Numbered from the stretch's first letter, positions 42,955 through 53,039 are shown. The stretch: DNA of 64,000 bases from Massilia brevitalea (GCF_030711405.1 NZ_JAULSI010000007.1:62001-126000), one strand, 5' to 3'. The notes: generated by a model not told the origin, from the sequence alone. Numbers and translations: made by a program.

Positions 42955-43141
42955 GCACATACTGATGAGCGTGCAGGTATTGCTTAGAAATAAATTGGGT
43001 GGTAAAACCATTAATTGCTGCACCTGCACCAGCGATGTCACATTGCTGGTCCTGTAGAGCAATTCGGAGACAGCAGGAACCGGTGCATACCGGCTGTATG
43101 GTCATCATTCAAAAGCGCGGCCGACGAAGCCTGCGCAACAC
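42955..43141 (+). promoter_or_regulatory. phaC-phaR intergenic region with inverted repeats
   Basis: GTGCAGGT (42971-42978) is repeated in inverted orientation as ACCTGCAC (43022-43029), within an AT-richer stretch that could be a promoter. CCGGT-gcat-ACCGG (43080-43093) forms a second small hairpin before phaR. PhaR-type regulators bind GC-rich direct or inverted motifs near pha promoters, so autoregulation here is plausible; the exact operator is inferred. Confidence 0.4.
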
Positions 43142-43714
43142 ATGGAACTTGAGATGAGTAGTGCAAAAAACAGTACTGAACGCCTGATCAAGAAATACCC
43201 GAACCGTCGACTGTACGACACCCAGACCAGCTCCTACATCACCCTCACGGACGTGAAGCAGCTGGTGCTCGATGCCGACGAGTTCACCGTGGTCGACGCC
43301 AAGTCGAGCGAGGACCTGACGCGCAGCATCCTGCTGCAGATCATCCTCGAAGAGGAAGCAAACGGCGTGCCGATGTTCTCGAGCTCGGTGCTGGCCCAGA
43401 TCATCCGCTACTACGGCCACGCGATGCAGGGCATGATGGGCTCCTACCTGGAAAAGAACGTCCAGGCGTTCACCGACATCCAGAACAAGTTCACCAGCAA
43501 CGCCGCCGGCGCGATGGAGGGCAAGCCCTTCAGCCCGGAAATGTGGACCCAGTTCATGAACGTCCAGGGCCCGATGATGCAGGGCATGATGAACAACTAC
43601 ATCGACCAGAGCAAGAACCTGTTCGTGCAGATGCAGGAGCAGATGCAGAACCAGAGCAAGGCCCTGTTCAGCGCCTTCCCGTTCCCGCCGGTGCCGCCGA
43701 CGGACAAGAAATAA
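43142..43714 (+). CDS. phaR: Polyhydroxyalkanoate synthesis repressor PhaR
   Basis: A 190-residue PHA-responsive repressor. The N-terminal DNA-binding/PHB_acc_N domain is RLIKKYPNRRLYDTQTSSYI, followed by the accumulation-regulatory domain (LLQIILEEEANG). The C-terminal helix is Met/Gln-rich (GPMMQGMMNNYIDQSKNLF..QEQMQNQSK). In related bacteria it represses phasin genes and leaves DNA when it binds nascent PHA granules. ATG 43142 or ATG 43154 could start it; neither has a clear ribosome site. Confidence 0.93.
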   Translation: MELEMSSAKNSTERLIKKYPNRRLYDTQTSSYITLTDVKQLVLDADEFTVVDAKSSEDLTRSILLQIILEEEANGVPMFSSSVLAQIIRYYGHAMQGMMGSYLEKNVQAFTDIQNKFTSNAAGAMEGKPFSPEMWTQFMNVQGPMMQGMMNNYIDQSKNLFVQMQEQMQNQSKALFSAFPFPPVPPTDKK

Positions 43715-43762
43715 GCCTCGTTTCCCGCCAGGCCCGGGCAGGCGCGCTTCTCCTGGCGCCTG

Positions 43763-46700
43763 ATGCATCCTTCCGGGGCCGGCCGCTTCATGAAGACCAT
43801 GCTGTCGATTGACACGAATACGGCGCAGGACGCTTTACCGGGTGCGCCGCCGGATATGCAGGCACGGCCTGCGGAAGCGGCTGCGTTTGCGCCGCGCTGC
43901 ATTTCCATCGACCTCGAAGTCGGTGTCACGGACAACACGATCCATGCCTTTGCCGGCGTGCTCGGCGACACCGGCAATGCCTGCGTGTTCCGTCGCGGCG
44001 ACTTGGCCCAGGCCCTGGCAAAGCTCGACGAATTCGCCGGCGCGGCGGCATTCGTCCTTGGCCACAACTTCATCGCCTTCGACCGGGTGCACCTGGCGGC
44101 AGCCAGTCCCGACCTGAAGTTGTTGCAACTGCCGGTGGTGGACACGCTCTGCCTGAATCCGCTGGCCTTTCCGCGCAACCCTTACCACCGCCTGGTCAAG
44201 CATTACCAGGACGGGCAACTCCAGCGCGGCCAGCTGAACAACCCGGAACTCGACGCCCGGCTGACCTTGCATGTCTTGCGCGACCAGCTGGCGGCACTGC
44301 AGGACACGGCGCGCAGCGACCCCGACCTCCTGGCCGCCTGGCACTGGCTGACCACGACCGATACCACGGTATCCGGCCTGAACGCCTTTTTCACGACGAT
44401 CCGGCGCCTGCCGCGTCCATCCGACGACACAGGGCGCGCCGCGATTGCACGTTATCTCGATGGCCTGGGTTGCGCCACGCAGGCGGGTCGCTGCATCGAG
44501 GAGGCGCACGTGCTGGGCTGGCCGCTCGCCTATGCGCTCGCCTGGCTGTCTGTGTCGAGCAGCAACTCGGTGATGCCGCCCTGGGTGCGGCACCAGTACC
44601 CGCAAGCCGGCGACATCGTGCGCAGGCTGCGCGACACGCCTTGCGGCGATCCCGCCTGTGGCTGGTGCGCCGAGCGCCACGATGCCCGCAAGGAATTGCA
44701 GCGCTGGTTCGGATTCGAGGCTTTTAGGCCGGAGCCGGCGGGCGACGACGGCAAACCCCTGCAGCAAACCATTGTTGAGGCCGCCATGGCGGGGCGGCAT
44801 GTGCTGGGCATTTTGCCAACCGGCACCGGCAAGTCGCTGTGCTACCAGATTCCCGCCCTGTCGCGCTATGACAAGACCGGCGCATTGACGGTCGTGATCT
44901 CGCCGCTGGTGGCGCTGATGGCCGACCAGGTCGCCGGTCTCGAAGTGCGCGGAATCGCCAGCAGCGCGGCCATCAATGGACTGCTGTCCTTGCCGGAACG
45001 CGCCGATATCCTGGACCGCGTGCGCCTGGGCGACGTCGCGATCCTGATCGTGGCGCCCGAACAGTTGCGCAGCAAGGCGGTTCGCAAGGTCTTGTCGCAG
45101 CGCGAAATCGGGATGTGGGTGCTGGACGAAGCGCACTGCATCTCGAAGTGGGGCCACGATTTCCGTCCCGACTACCGCTATGTCGGCCGTTTCATCCGCG
45201 AATCGGCGCAGGGCGCCGCACCGCCGACCATCCTGTGCCTGACCGCGACCGCGAAACCCGAGGTGGTGCAGGACATGGTCGGCCATTTCCGCGACAAGGT
45301 CGGCGTCGACCTGCAGGTCCTGAACGGCGGCGCGCGCCGCGATAACCTCGCATTCGAGTTCTTGCCGACGACGCCGGCGGCGAAGTTCGCCAGCGTGCAC
45401 GGCTTGCTGGAGCAGGAACTGCCGGCCGGCGCGCCCGGCGGCGCCATTGTCTACTGCGCCTCGCGCAAGCAAACCGAGGAGATCGCGCGCTATCTGCAAG
45501 AGAAGGGGGTGGCCGCCGCCTATTTCCACGCCGGACTCGCCGCCGAGACCAAGAAAACCACGCAGCAGCGTTTCATCGGCGGCGAGCTGCAGGTAATCGC
45601 CGCCACCAACGCCTTTGGCATGGGCATCGACAAGCCCGACGTGCGCCTGGTCATCCATGCCGACATGCCCGGCTCGCTCGAGAACTACCTGCAGGAAGCC
45701 GGCCGCGCCGGACGCGACCGTGCCCATGCGCGCTGCGTCCTGCTGTATTCGCCGCTCGATGTCGAGCGCCAGTTCGGCATGTCGGCCAGGTCCCGGCTCA
45801 CGCAACGCGAGATCGGCTCGGTCCTGCGCGCCTTGCGTGCGCTCGAGCGCAGGAAAAAGGACGACGGGGAGGTCATCGCCACGCCGGGCGAGATCCTGGC
45901 TGAGGACAGCGAAGGCGTGTTCGAACGCGACAAGACCACCGACGACACCCGCGTGCGCACTGCGGTGTCGTGGCTGGAAGAAGCGGGCCTGCTGTTGCGC
46001 GAGGAAAACCACGTCCAGATGTTTCCCTCGTCGCTCAAGGTGCAGTCGATCGAGGAGGCGCGCCGCAAGCTCGAGGACATGTCCCTGTTCGACAGCTACC
46101 GCAATGCCCTGCTGGCGCTGGTGCAGGCGATGCTCGGCGCCGACGCCGACGAGGGCATCTCGACCGACGAGCTGATGGGCCTGTCCGGCCTGAATGCGCA
46201 GAAACTGCGCGCCGCCCTGTACGACCTCGAGCGTCTTGGCATCGCCAGCAACGACACCTTGCTGACGGCCTATGTGCACGCGGGCGTGGCCAGCGCGTCG
46301 CTCAAGCGCCTGGACGATGCCGTGGCGCTCGAAACCACGCTGATCGAGGCCTTGCGCAGCGCCGCGCCGGACCTGGAGCGCGGCGCCGCTTCGGTGCTGC
46401 ACTTGCGCCAGGCAACCCAGGCCCTCAAGGATGCGGGAAACGCCGGCGCCTTGCCCGAGAAAATCGTCCGCCTGCTCAATGGCCTGGCCGCCGACGGCCG
46501 CACCGAGGATGGCGGCATCGGCAGCCTGCGCCTGCGCCGGCTGGATGCCGAGCACATGCAGGTGACGCTGCAGCGCGAATGGGGCAAGCTGGTACGCACC
46601 GCCGAACTGCGGCGGCAAGCGGCCAGCCTGGTGCTGCGCCACTTGCTGTCGACCTTGCCAGCGGGCGCGCGCGGCACTGACCTGCTGGCCGAAACCAGCC

Positions 46701-49012
46701 TTGGCCGGCTGCATGCCGCCTTGAAGGAAGATGTCGTCCTCCTGGCGGAGATCAAGGATTCCGGAAAACTGCTCGACCGGGCCTTGTTGTGGCTGCACGA
46801 GCAGGAAGTGATCCGCTTGAACAAGGGGCTGGCCGTGTTCCGGCCGGCAATGACGATCCGCCTCGCGGCCGAGCGCCGCAATTTCGTAAAGGCCGACTTT
46901 GCGCCCCTGAAGATGCATTACGACGAGCAGGTCGTCCAGATCCACGTGATGGCCGAGTTCGTGCGGCGCGGCCTGCAGGCCGTTGCGCAGGCCCTGCAGC
47001 TGATCGTCGATTATTTCAGGCTGGACCGGGACGCCTTTTTGCGTCTCTGGCTGCCGGCGACGCAAAAGGAACTCGAGCGGCAGACCACGCCGGCGTCCTG
47101 GACCGCCATCGTGGAGAGCCTGAACAATCCGCACCAGCAAAAGATCGTTGCCGACGACCGCGAGCAGACCAATGTGCTGGCGCTGGCCGGCCCCGGCTCA
47201 GGCAAGACGCGGGTGCTGGTGCACCGCATCGCCTACCTGGTGCGGGTCCGGCGCGAGAACCCACATGGCATCCTGGCACTGGCCTACAACCGGCATGCCG
47301 CGATCGAGATCCGGCGCCGGCTGAACGAGCTTATCGGCGACGACGCGCGCGGCGTGATGGTCATGACCTGTCATGCATTCGCCATGCGCCTGACCGGCAC
47401 GAGTTTTCGCAAGCACGCCGCGCAGCACGAGGATGCCTTCGAAGAGGTGATGCGTGCCGCGGTGGCCCTGCTGCAGGGCGATGGCGCCGCGCCCGACGAA
47501 GCCGATGCCCAGCGCGACCGCCTGCTCGCCGGCTTTCGCTGGGTGCTGGTCGACGAATACCAGGACATCGGCCCGGGGCAGTACGCGCTCATTTCCGCCA
47601 TCGCCGGCCGTACCCGGTCCGACGAGGACGGACGCCTGAGCCTGTTCGCGGTGGGCGACGACGACCAGAACATCTATGCCTTCGGCGGCGCCAGCGTCGA
47701 TTTCATCCGGCGTTTCGAGGCGGACTACGATGCCAGGCCAGCCTTCCTGGTCGAGAACTACCGTTCCACGCACCATATCGTCGATGCCGCCAACCGCATC
47801 ATCGAGCCGGCCGCAGGCCGCATGAAGACCGGGCACCCGATCGGCGTCGACCGCGCCCGCCTGCGCGCCGCACCAGGCGGCAGCTGGCAGGAGATCGATC
47901 CGCTGGCGCAGGGGCGGGTGCAGGTGCTGCGCACCGGCAACGGGGCAGGGCGCCAGGCGCTGGGAATCATGGGCGAACTGCGGCGCCAGGCCAGCCTCTC
48001 GTCCACCTGGAGCTGGAACCGCGTGGCGGTCATCGCGCGCGACTGGAAAACGCTGGAACCCGTGCGCAGCTACTGCGAAATGAACGGCATTCCGGTGCAG
48101 ATGGCCGACCAGGAGATGCTGCACTGCTGGCACCTGCGCGAAACGCGCCAGCTCGTCGCCAGCCTGCGCGCGCGGCCGGACGGCCTGCTACGCGCCAGGG
48201 ACATCCAGGACGCCATCCTGGCGCAGGGTAGCGGACCATGGTGGGAGGTGCTGCGCGACGCCGCCGGACAGTACGCACTCGATACCGGCGGGGCCGAGCT
48301 GCCGGGCGAGCACTTCGTCGAATGGCTGGCCGAGTGGGGCCGGGAGTTGCGCCGCCGCCAGGGCGGCCTGCTGCTGCTAACGGCGCACCGCGCCAAGGGG
48401 CTGGAGTTCGACCATGTTGCCGTGCTTGATGGCGGCTGGGGCCGTTCCAGCCCGAACGAGGACCCGGACGCGTCGCGCCGCCTGTTCTATGTTGCCATGA
48501 CACGGGCACGCCACACCCTCATGCTGGCCGACACGGACAGCGGCCACCCTTACCTCACGCGCCTGGCCGATGCTTCCTGCGCGCTGCTGCGCACGCTGCC
48601 CACGCAAGCCTCGCCCTTGCCGCGGGAGCGGCGCTACCTGCGGCCGACGCTGGCCGACATCGATCTTGGCCATGCCGGGCGTTACGGGAAGGCCGATCCG
48701 GTCCATGCGGCCATCGCGGCACTCGGGGCCGGTTCCCCGTTGCTGCTGGCGCGAGGTTTGCGCGGATGGGAGCTGCACAACGCGGCAGGCCAGGTCGTGG
48801 GCCGCCTGGCCAGGTCGTTCCAGCCGCCGCCCGGCATGCGTTGCATACAGGCCCACGTGCACGCCGTCGTCACCCGCCGGCGCAAGGACACGGACCCGGA
48901 CTACCTCGACCGGGTCCGTTGCGACGACTGGGAAGTGATCGTGCCGGAGCTGGTTTTCGAATCGGCGGCACGCCATGAAACGCCGATGCGCGACCGCGCA
49001 CAGGCCGGTTGA
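43763..49012 (+). CDS. Giant fused helicase: DEDD-type exonuclease, RecQ helicase and UvrD-like helicase
   Basis: One uninterrupted 1749-residue frame. Residues 45-175 resemble a DEDD 3'-5' exonuclease: D50/E52 in SIDLEVG, D107 in GHNFIAFD and D164 in NNPELDARL, with Asn where DEDDh enzymes have His. A Cys/His cluster (C294, C299, C302, H306) precedes the RecQ module (about 330-800): Walker A LPTGTGKS (351-358), DEAH 455-458, and strand-separation blocks (TNAFGMGIDKPDVRLV, QEAGRAGRD). A helical middle region (about 800-1110) is unassigned. The SF1 module has GPGSGKT (1143-1149), VDEYQDIGPGQY, VGDDDQNIYAFGG, VENYRSTHHIV, TAHRAKGLEFDHV and YVAMTRARHTLML. DNA repair, replication restart or phage defence are all possible. 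An ATG at 43790 is an alternative start. Confidence 0.9.
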   Translation: MHPSGAGRFMKTMLSIDTNTAQDALPGAPPDMQARPAEAAAFAPRCISIDLEVGVTDNTIHAFAGVLGDTGNACVFRRGDLAQALAKLDEFAGAAAFVLGHNFIAFDRVHLAAASPDLKLLQLPVVDTLCLNPLAFPRNPYHRLVKHYQDGQLQRGQLNNPELDARLTLHVLRDQLAALQDTARSDPDLLAAWHWLTTTDTTVSGLNAFFTTIRRLPRPSDDTGRAAIARYLDGLGCATQAGRCIEEAHVLGWPLAYALAWLSVSSSNSVMPPWVRHQYPQAGDIVRRLRDTPCGDPACGWCAERHDARKELQRWFGFEAFRPEPAGDDGKPLQQTIVEAAMAGRHVLGILPTGTGKSLCYQIPALSRYDKTGALTVVISPLVALMADQVAGLEVRGIASSAAINGLLSLPERADILDRVRLGDVAILIVAPEQLRSKAVRKVLSQREIGMWVLDEAHCISKWGHDFRPDYRYVGRFIRESAQGAAPPTILCLTATAKPEVVQDMVGHFRDKVGVDLQVLNGGARRDNLAFEFLPTTPAAKFASVHGLLEQELPAGAPGGAIVYCASRKQTEEIARYLQEKGVAAAYFHAGLAAETKKTTQQRFIGGELQVIAATNAFGMGIDKPDVRLVIHADMPGSLENYLQEAGRAGRDRAHARCVLLYSPLDVERQFGMSARSRLTQREIGSVLRALRALERRKKDDGEVIATPGEILAEDSEGVFERDKTTDDTRVRTAVSWLEEAGLLLREENHVQMFPSSLKVQSIEEARRKLEDMSLFDSYRNALLALVQAMLGADADEGISTDELMGLSGLNAQKLRAALYDLERLGIASNDTLLTAYVHAGVASASLKRLDDAVALETTLIEALRSAAPDLERGAASVLHLRQATQALKDAGNAGALPEKIVRLLNGLAADGRTEDGGIGSLRLRRLDAEHMQVTLQREWGKLVRTAELRRQAASLVLRHLLSTLPAGARGTDLLAETSLGRLHAALKEDVVLLAEIKDSGKLLDRALLWLHEQEVIRLNKGLAVFRPAMTIRLAAERRNFVKADFAPLKMHYDEQVVQIHVMAEFVRRGLQAVAQALQLIVDYFRLDRDAFLRLWLPATQKELERQTTPASWTAIVESLNNPHQQKIVADDREQTNVLALAGPGSGKTRVLVHRIAYLVRVRRENPHGILALAYNRHAAIEIRRRLNELIGDDARGVMVMTCHAFAMRLTGTSFRKHAAQHEDAFEEVMRAAVALLQGDGAAPDEADAQRDRLLAGFRWVLVDEYQDIGPGQYALISAIAGRTRSDEDGRLSLFAVGDDDQNIYAFGGASVDFIRRFEADYDARPAFLVENYRSTHHIVDAANRIIEPAAGRMKTGHPIGVDRARLRAAPGGSWQEIDPLAQGRVQVLRTGNGAGRQALGIMGELRRQASLSSTWSWNRVAVIARDWKTLEPVRSYCEMNGIPVQMADQEMLHCWHLRETRQLVASLRARPDGLLRARDIQDAILAQGSGPWWEVLRDAAGQYALDTGGAELPGEHFVEWLAEWGRELRRRQGGLLLLTAHRAKGLEFDHVAVLDGGWGRSSPNEDPDASRRLFYVAMTRARHTLMLADTDSGHPYLTRLADASCALLRTLPTQASPLPRERRYLRPTLADIDLGHAGRYGKADPVHAAIAALGAGSPLLLARGLRGWELHNAAGQVVGRLARSFQPPPGMRCIQAHVHAVVTRRRKDTDPDYLDRVRCDDWEVIVPELVFESAARHETPMRDRAQAG

Positions 49013-49121
49013 AGGACTCGCCCTGTTGCGCTGGCGGTAACAGGGCCTGCCCGAGGGCTGCCAAGCTTGCCCCGCTTCGGGTACAATCTCCGATTGCCCC
49101 GAACATTTGCCGTCTTCCTCC

Positions 49122-50531
49122 ATGACCGAACTCCGTCGTAATCCTCTCCCCACCAGTCTCGATGCCGTCACCGGCGCGCAAGTCGCCCCGAAGGTCGGCT
49201 TCGTCTCGCTCGGCTGCCCGAAGGCGCTGGTCGACTCCGAGCAGATCCTGACCCAGCTGCGTGCCGAGGGTTACCAGACCGCCAAGTCCTACGCCGGCGC
49301 CGATTTGGTGATCGTCAACACCTGCGGCTTCATCGACGCCGCGGTACAGGAGTCGCTCGACGCCATCGGCGAAGCCCTGGCCGAGAACGGCAAAGTGATC
49401 GTCACCGGCTGCCTGGGCGCGAAGAAGGATGCCTCGGGCCAGGACATCATCACCAAGGTACACCCGAAAGTACTGGCCGTGACCGGCCCGCATGCCGTGG
49501 CCGAAGTCATGAACTCGGTGCACACCCACCTGCCGAAGCCGCACGACCCCTTCGTCGACCTGGTGCCGGACCACGGCGTCAAGCTGACCCCGAAGCACTA
49601 CGCCTACCTGAAGATTTCCGAAGGCTGCAACCACCGCTGCAGCTTCTGCATCATCCCGTCGATGCGCGGCGACCTGGTCTCGCGCCCGATCCACGAAGTG
49701 CTGACGGAAGCGGAAAACCTGTTCAAGGCCGGCGTCAAGGAACTGCTGGTCATTTCGCAGGACACCTCGGCCTACGGCGTGGACGTCAAGTTCCGCACCG
49801 GCTTCTGGAACGGCCGCCCGATCAAGACCCACATGACGCAACTGGTGGAAGCCCTGGGCCAGCTGGCGCGCCAGTACGACGCCTGGGTGCGCCTGCACTA
49901 CGTCTACCCCTACCCGCACGTCGACCACGCGATCCCGCTGATGGGCGACGGCCACGTGCTGCCTTACCTCGACATCCCGATGCAGCACGCGCACCCGGAC
50001 GTCCTGAAGCGCATGAAGCGTCCGGCCAGCGGCGAAAAGAACCTGGACCGCATCCTGGCCTGGCGCAAGATGAACCCGGACCTGACGATCCGCTCCACCT
50101 TCATCGCCGGCTTCCCGGGCGAAACCGAAGAAGAGTTCGAATACCTGCTCGACTTCCTGCGTGAAGCGCAGATCGACCGCCTCGGCTGCTTCGCCTACTC
50201 GCCGGTCGAAGGCGCCACCGCCAACGAGCTGGCCAATCCGGTGCCGGAAGCCGTGCGCGAAGAACGCCGCGCCCGCGTCATGCTGCTGCAGGAAGAAATC
50301 TCGGCCAAGCGCCTGCAGGCGAAAGTCGGCAAGACCATCCGCGTGATCATCGACGAAGTCAATCCGCGCGAAGCCATCGGCCGCTCGGCTGCGGACGCCC
50401 CGGAAATCGACGGCGTCGTCCACATCAAGCGCTCGCTGGTGCCGGGCAAGACCAAGCTCGCCGTCGGCCAGTTCGCCGACGTCATCGTCACCAAGGCCGA
50501 CGCCCACGACCTCTGGGCCAGCGTCGCGTAA
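49122..50531 (+). CDS. rimO: Ribosomal protein S12 methylthiotransferase RimO
   Basis: A 469-residue radical-SAM enzyme that adds a methylthio group to the conserved Asp of ribosomal protein S12. The N-terminal UPF0004 domain has Cys ligands in [19 protein letters not shown] and TGCLGA. The radical SAM core has C169, C173 and C176 in [12 protein letters not shown]-terminal TRAM domain follows (about 400-465). KALVDSE distinguishes RimO from MiaB. I start at ATG 49122 because the frame's earlier TTG (49107) lacks support. It is monocistronic, with a hairpin repeat downstream. Confidence 0.96.
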   Translation: MTELRRNPLPTSLDAVTGAQVAPKVGFVSLGCPKALVDSEQILTQLRAEGYQTAKSYAGADLVIVNTCGFIDAAVQESLDAIGEALAENGKVIVTGCLGAKKDASGQDIITKVHPKVLAVTGPHAVAEVMNSVHTHLPKPHDPFVDLVPDHGVKLTPKHYAYLKISEGCNHRCSFCIIPSMRGDLVSRPIHEVLTEAENLFKAGVKELLVISQDTSAYGVDVKFRTGFWNGRPIKTHMTQLVEALGQLARQYDAWVRLHYVYPYPHVDHAIPLMGDGHVLPYLDIPMQHAHPDVLKRMKRPASGEKNLDRILAWRKMNPDLTIRSTFIAGFPGETEEEFEYLLDFLREAQIDRLGCFAYSPVEGATANELANPVPEAVREERRARVMLLQEEISAKRLQAKVGKTIRVIIDEVNPREAIGRSAADAPEIDGVVHIKRSLVPGKTKLAVGQFADVIVTKADAHDLWASVA

Positions 50532-50572
50532 GAGGCTTGTCGTGGCCTGGGTGCTGAATGTGACCGGGTTTA

Positions 50573-50600
50573 CGTAGGGTGGGCACTTGTGCCCACGCGG
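50573..50600. repeat. Solo GTGGGCAC-type hairpin repeat
   Basis: CGTAGGGTGGGCAC followed by TTGTGCCCACGCGG; GTGGGCAC and GTGCCCAC pair around two bases. It lies 42 bp after rimO and 80 bp before metC. It is the same core as the repeats at 10471, 10556, 18434, 37902 and 51871. Confidence 0.7.
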
Positions 50601-50679
50601 TCCAGCACCGTAGCATTGCCGGCCACTGTTATCACCAACAGCGCCGGCATTTTCATATCCGTCATTTGAAAGTGCCCCC

Positions 50680-51843
50680 ATGACCAAGAAGTCCCTCCAA
50701 ACCACGCTCATCCACACCGACTACACCGCGCCCGCCGGCTTTGACGCCTACCCACCCGGCATCCACCGCGCCTCCACCGTCCTGTTCGAGAACGTCGCCG
50801 CCCTCCGTTCCGGCGACTGGAAAAACAAGACCGCCTACACCTACGGCCTGCACGGCACGCCCACCACCTTCACCCTCGAAGCCCGCCTGGCCGAGATCGA
50901 AGGCGGCGCCCACTGCCTGCTCGCCCCGTCCGGCCTGTCCGCGATCTCGATGGTCGACTTCGCCCTCCTGAAATCCGGCGACGACGTCCTCCTCCCTGAC
51001 AACGTCTACAACCCGAACCGCGAACTCGGCCGCTGGCTGCAGCAGGACTTCGGCATCACCGCGCGCTACTACGACCCCATGGTCGGCGCCGGCATCGCGG
51101 AACTGATCCAGCCGAACACAAAACTGATCTGGACCGAAGCCCCCGGCTCGGTGTCGATGGAAGTGCCCGACCTGCGCGCCATCTGCGCCGCCGCCCACGA
51201 GAAGAACGTGCTGGTGGCGCTGGACAACACCTGGTCCGCCGGCCTGGCCCTGCGCGGCTTCGACCTCGGCGTCGACATCGTCATGCATGCGCTGACCAAG
51301 TACCAGTCGGGCGGCTCGGATTTGCTGATGGGCGCCGTCATCACGCGCGACCGCGCCGTGCACGACAAGCTGGCCACCGCGCACATGCGCCTTGGCCTGG
51401 GCGTGAGCCCCGACGATGCCTACCTGGTGATGCGCGGCTTGCCGACCATGAAGCTGCGTTTCGACGCCCACGACCGGGCGGCGCGCAAGGTGGCGGCGTG
51501 GCTCAAGAATCGTCCGGAGATCGTGCGCGTGCTGCACCCGGCGTTCGAGGAGTGCCCGGGGCACGCATTCTGGAAGCGCGACTTTACGGGCGCCGGCGGG
51601 CTGTTCTCGGTGATCTTCGACGAGCGTTACACCGAGGTGCAGACGGACCGCTTTGTCGATTCGCTGGAATTGTTCGGGCTGGGGTACAGCTGGGGCGGGG
51701 CGAACAGCCTGGTGGTGCCGTACCGGATGGGGGCGATCCGCGGAAACTGGCAAGAGAAGGGGACGCTGGTTCGCTTCAATATCGGGCTGGAGGAGCCGGA
51801 AGATCTGATTGCGGATATCGAGCGGGCGTTGTCGGTGCTGTGA
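50680..51843 (+). CDS. metC: Cystathionine beta-lyase
   Basis: A 387-residue PLP enzyme of the Cys/Met metabolism family, converting cystathionine to homocysteine, pyruvate and ammonia in methionine synthesis. The PLP Lys is K207 in HALTKYQSGGSD, and LLAPSGLSAISM plus VALDNTWSAGLAL are family blocks. YSWGGANSLVVPYR near the C-terminus is typical of MetC rather than MetB. It is flanked on both sides by GTGGGCAC hairpin repeats, which may insulate its transcript. Confidence 0.92.
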   Translation: MTKKSLQTTLIHTDYTAPAGFDAYPPGIHRASTVLFENVAALRSGDWKNKTAYTYGLHGTPTTFTLEARLAEIEGGAHCLLAPSGLSAISMVDFALLKSGDDVLLPDNVYNPNRELGRWLQQDFGITARYYDPMVGAGIAELIQPNTKLIWTEAPGSVSMEVPDLRAICAAAHEKNVLVALDNTWSAGLALRGFDLGVDIVMHALTKYQSGGSDLLMGAVITRDRAVHDKLATAHMRLGLGVSPDDAYLVMRGLPTMKLRFDAHDRAARKVAAWLKNRPEIVRVLHPAFEECPGHAFWKRDFTGAGGLFSVIFDERYTEVQTDRFVDSLELFGLGYSWGGANSLVVPYRMGAIRGNWQEKGTLVRFNIGLEEPEDLIADIERALSVL

Positions 51844-51870
51844 AACTGGCGCTAACTCTGTTCCGATGGA

Positions 51871-51944
51871 GTAACCGCGTGGGCACAAGTGCCCACCCTA
51901 CGAAAACCGGGCCGGTAGGGTGGGCACTTGTGCCCACGCGGTAC
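51871..51944. repeat. Head-to-head pair of GTGGGCAC hairpin repeats (short MITE-like form)
   Basis: GTAACCGCGTGGGCACAAGT followed by GCCCACCCTACG (51871-51902) is followed after 12 bases by its reverse complement, beginning GTAGGGTGGGCACTTGTGCC (51915-51944). The pair therefore has the end structure of the 190-210 bp elements but almost no interior. It lies in the convergent gap between metC and cheV and could act as a bidirectional terminator. Confidence 0.75.
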
Positions 51945-52003
51945 GGCGCCCGATCAATCGAAACCTGACCGGGGCGCATATACAGTCCCTGGGCCACAAT
52001 CAA

Positions 52004-52963
52004 TTACTGCTTCAACACCCGGCGCAAGGTGGTCGCCAAATCCTCAGCCGAGAACTTGGCCACATACGCATCCGCTCCCACATTCTTGACGTGCTCTTCG
52101 TTCGTGGTCCCCGACAACGACGAATGAATCACCACCGGGATATTCCCGAAGCGCGCATTCTTCTTCACGTTGCGGGTCAGGGTAAAGCCATCCATCTCCG
52201 GCATCTCGAGGTCGGTCAGCACCAGGGCCACCTTGTCGTTGATGCTCTTGCCTTCGGCTTCGGCCTGGGCCGCGATGCTGTTGAGCTGGTCCCAGCATTC
52301 CTTGCCGCTCTTGGTCATCACGTAGGGCAGGCCCATCGCGTCCAGGCCCTGCTCGATGAGGGCGCGCGCCACCACCGAGTCGTCGGCCGCCAGCACGATC
52401 GAGCCCGGCTTGATCTGGATGCGTGCACCGACCGCCTGCTGGCTGATGTCCGGGCCGGAGTCCGGGTTCATGTTGCGCAGGATGGTTTCCACGTCGAGCA
52501 CCTGGGCCAGGCGGCCCGCTTCGCCGTTTTCGCCATCGAGGCGGGCGATGCTGGTGACCATGCCGCTGCCGGCGCTCTTTTCGGCCGACATCACCTGGCT
52601 CCAGTCCAGGCGCACGATTTCCTCGACGCTCTCGACGGCAAAGGCCTGGGTGGTGCGTGCGAACTCGGTGACCAGCATGATGTTCAGGCCGGTCTTCGGC
52701 TTGACGCCGGCAATCGCCGGCAAGTCCAGCACCTGGATGATCTGGCCGCGCAGGTTGACCACGCCCAGCACCTGCGGCGGCGAACCGGCCACCGCGGTGA
52801 TGGTCGGCATGGCGACGATCTCGCGGATCTTGAAGACATTGATGCCGAACAGTTCGTTGCGCTCGCCGTGCTCGTCGCCGCCGAGGCGGAACAGCAGCAA
52901 CTCGAATTTGTTGGTGCCCGTGAGGTTGCTGCGTTCGTCGACTTCCTGCTGTACCGATTTCAT
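52004..52963 (-). CDS. cheV: Chemotaxis protein CheV (CheW-REC)
   Basis: A 319-residue coupling protein. The N-terminal CheW domain (about 15-165, FGINVFKIREIVAMP..VLGVVNLRGQIIQVLDL) links receptors to CheA. The C-terminal receiver domain (about 188-315) has ADDS, the phospho-Asp in VLTDLEMPEMDG and a Lys in VAKFSAEDL. Phosphorylation is thought to tune adaptation. It stands alone, away from a chemotaxis cluster. AGGGCGA lies just upstream of the ATG. Confidence 0.93.
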   Translation of the reverse strand: MKSVQQEVDERSNLTGTNKFELLLFRLGGDEHGERNELFGINVFKIREIVAMPTITAVAGSPPQVLGVVNLRGQIIQVLDLPAIAGVKPKTGLNIMLVTEFARTTQAFAVESVEEIVRLDWSQVMSAEKSAGSGMVTSIARLDGENGEAGRLAQVLDVETILRNMNPDSGPDISQQAVGARIQIKPGSIVLAADDSVVARALIEQGLDAMGLPYVMTKSGKECWDQLNSIAAQAEAEGKSINDKVALVLTDLEMPEMDGFTLTRNVKKNARFGNIPVVIHSSLSGTTNEEHVKNVGADAYVAKFSAEDLATTLRRVLKQ

Positions 52964-53039
52964 TTTTCGCCCTGGAGATTAGTGATGCCCTCAGGAAAGC
53001 ATTCTAGCTGCGAATTTGCCGAAATGTGTAAAGACCACC

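Noticed and set aside
43835-47140. 1101-codon minus-strand open frame opposite the giant helicase
   Set aside because: The plus-strand product carries full helicase motifs in order; the antisense product is low-complexity Gln/Arg/His/Ala with no recognisable domain.
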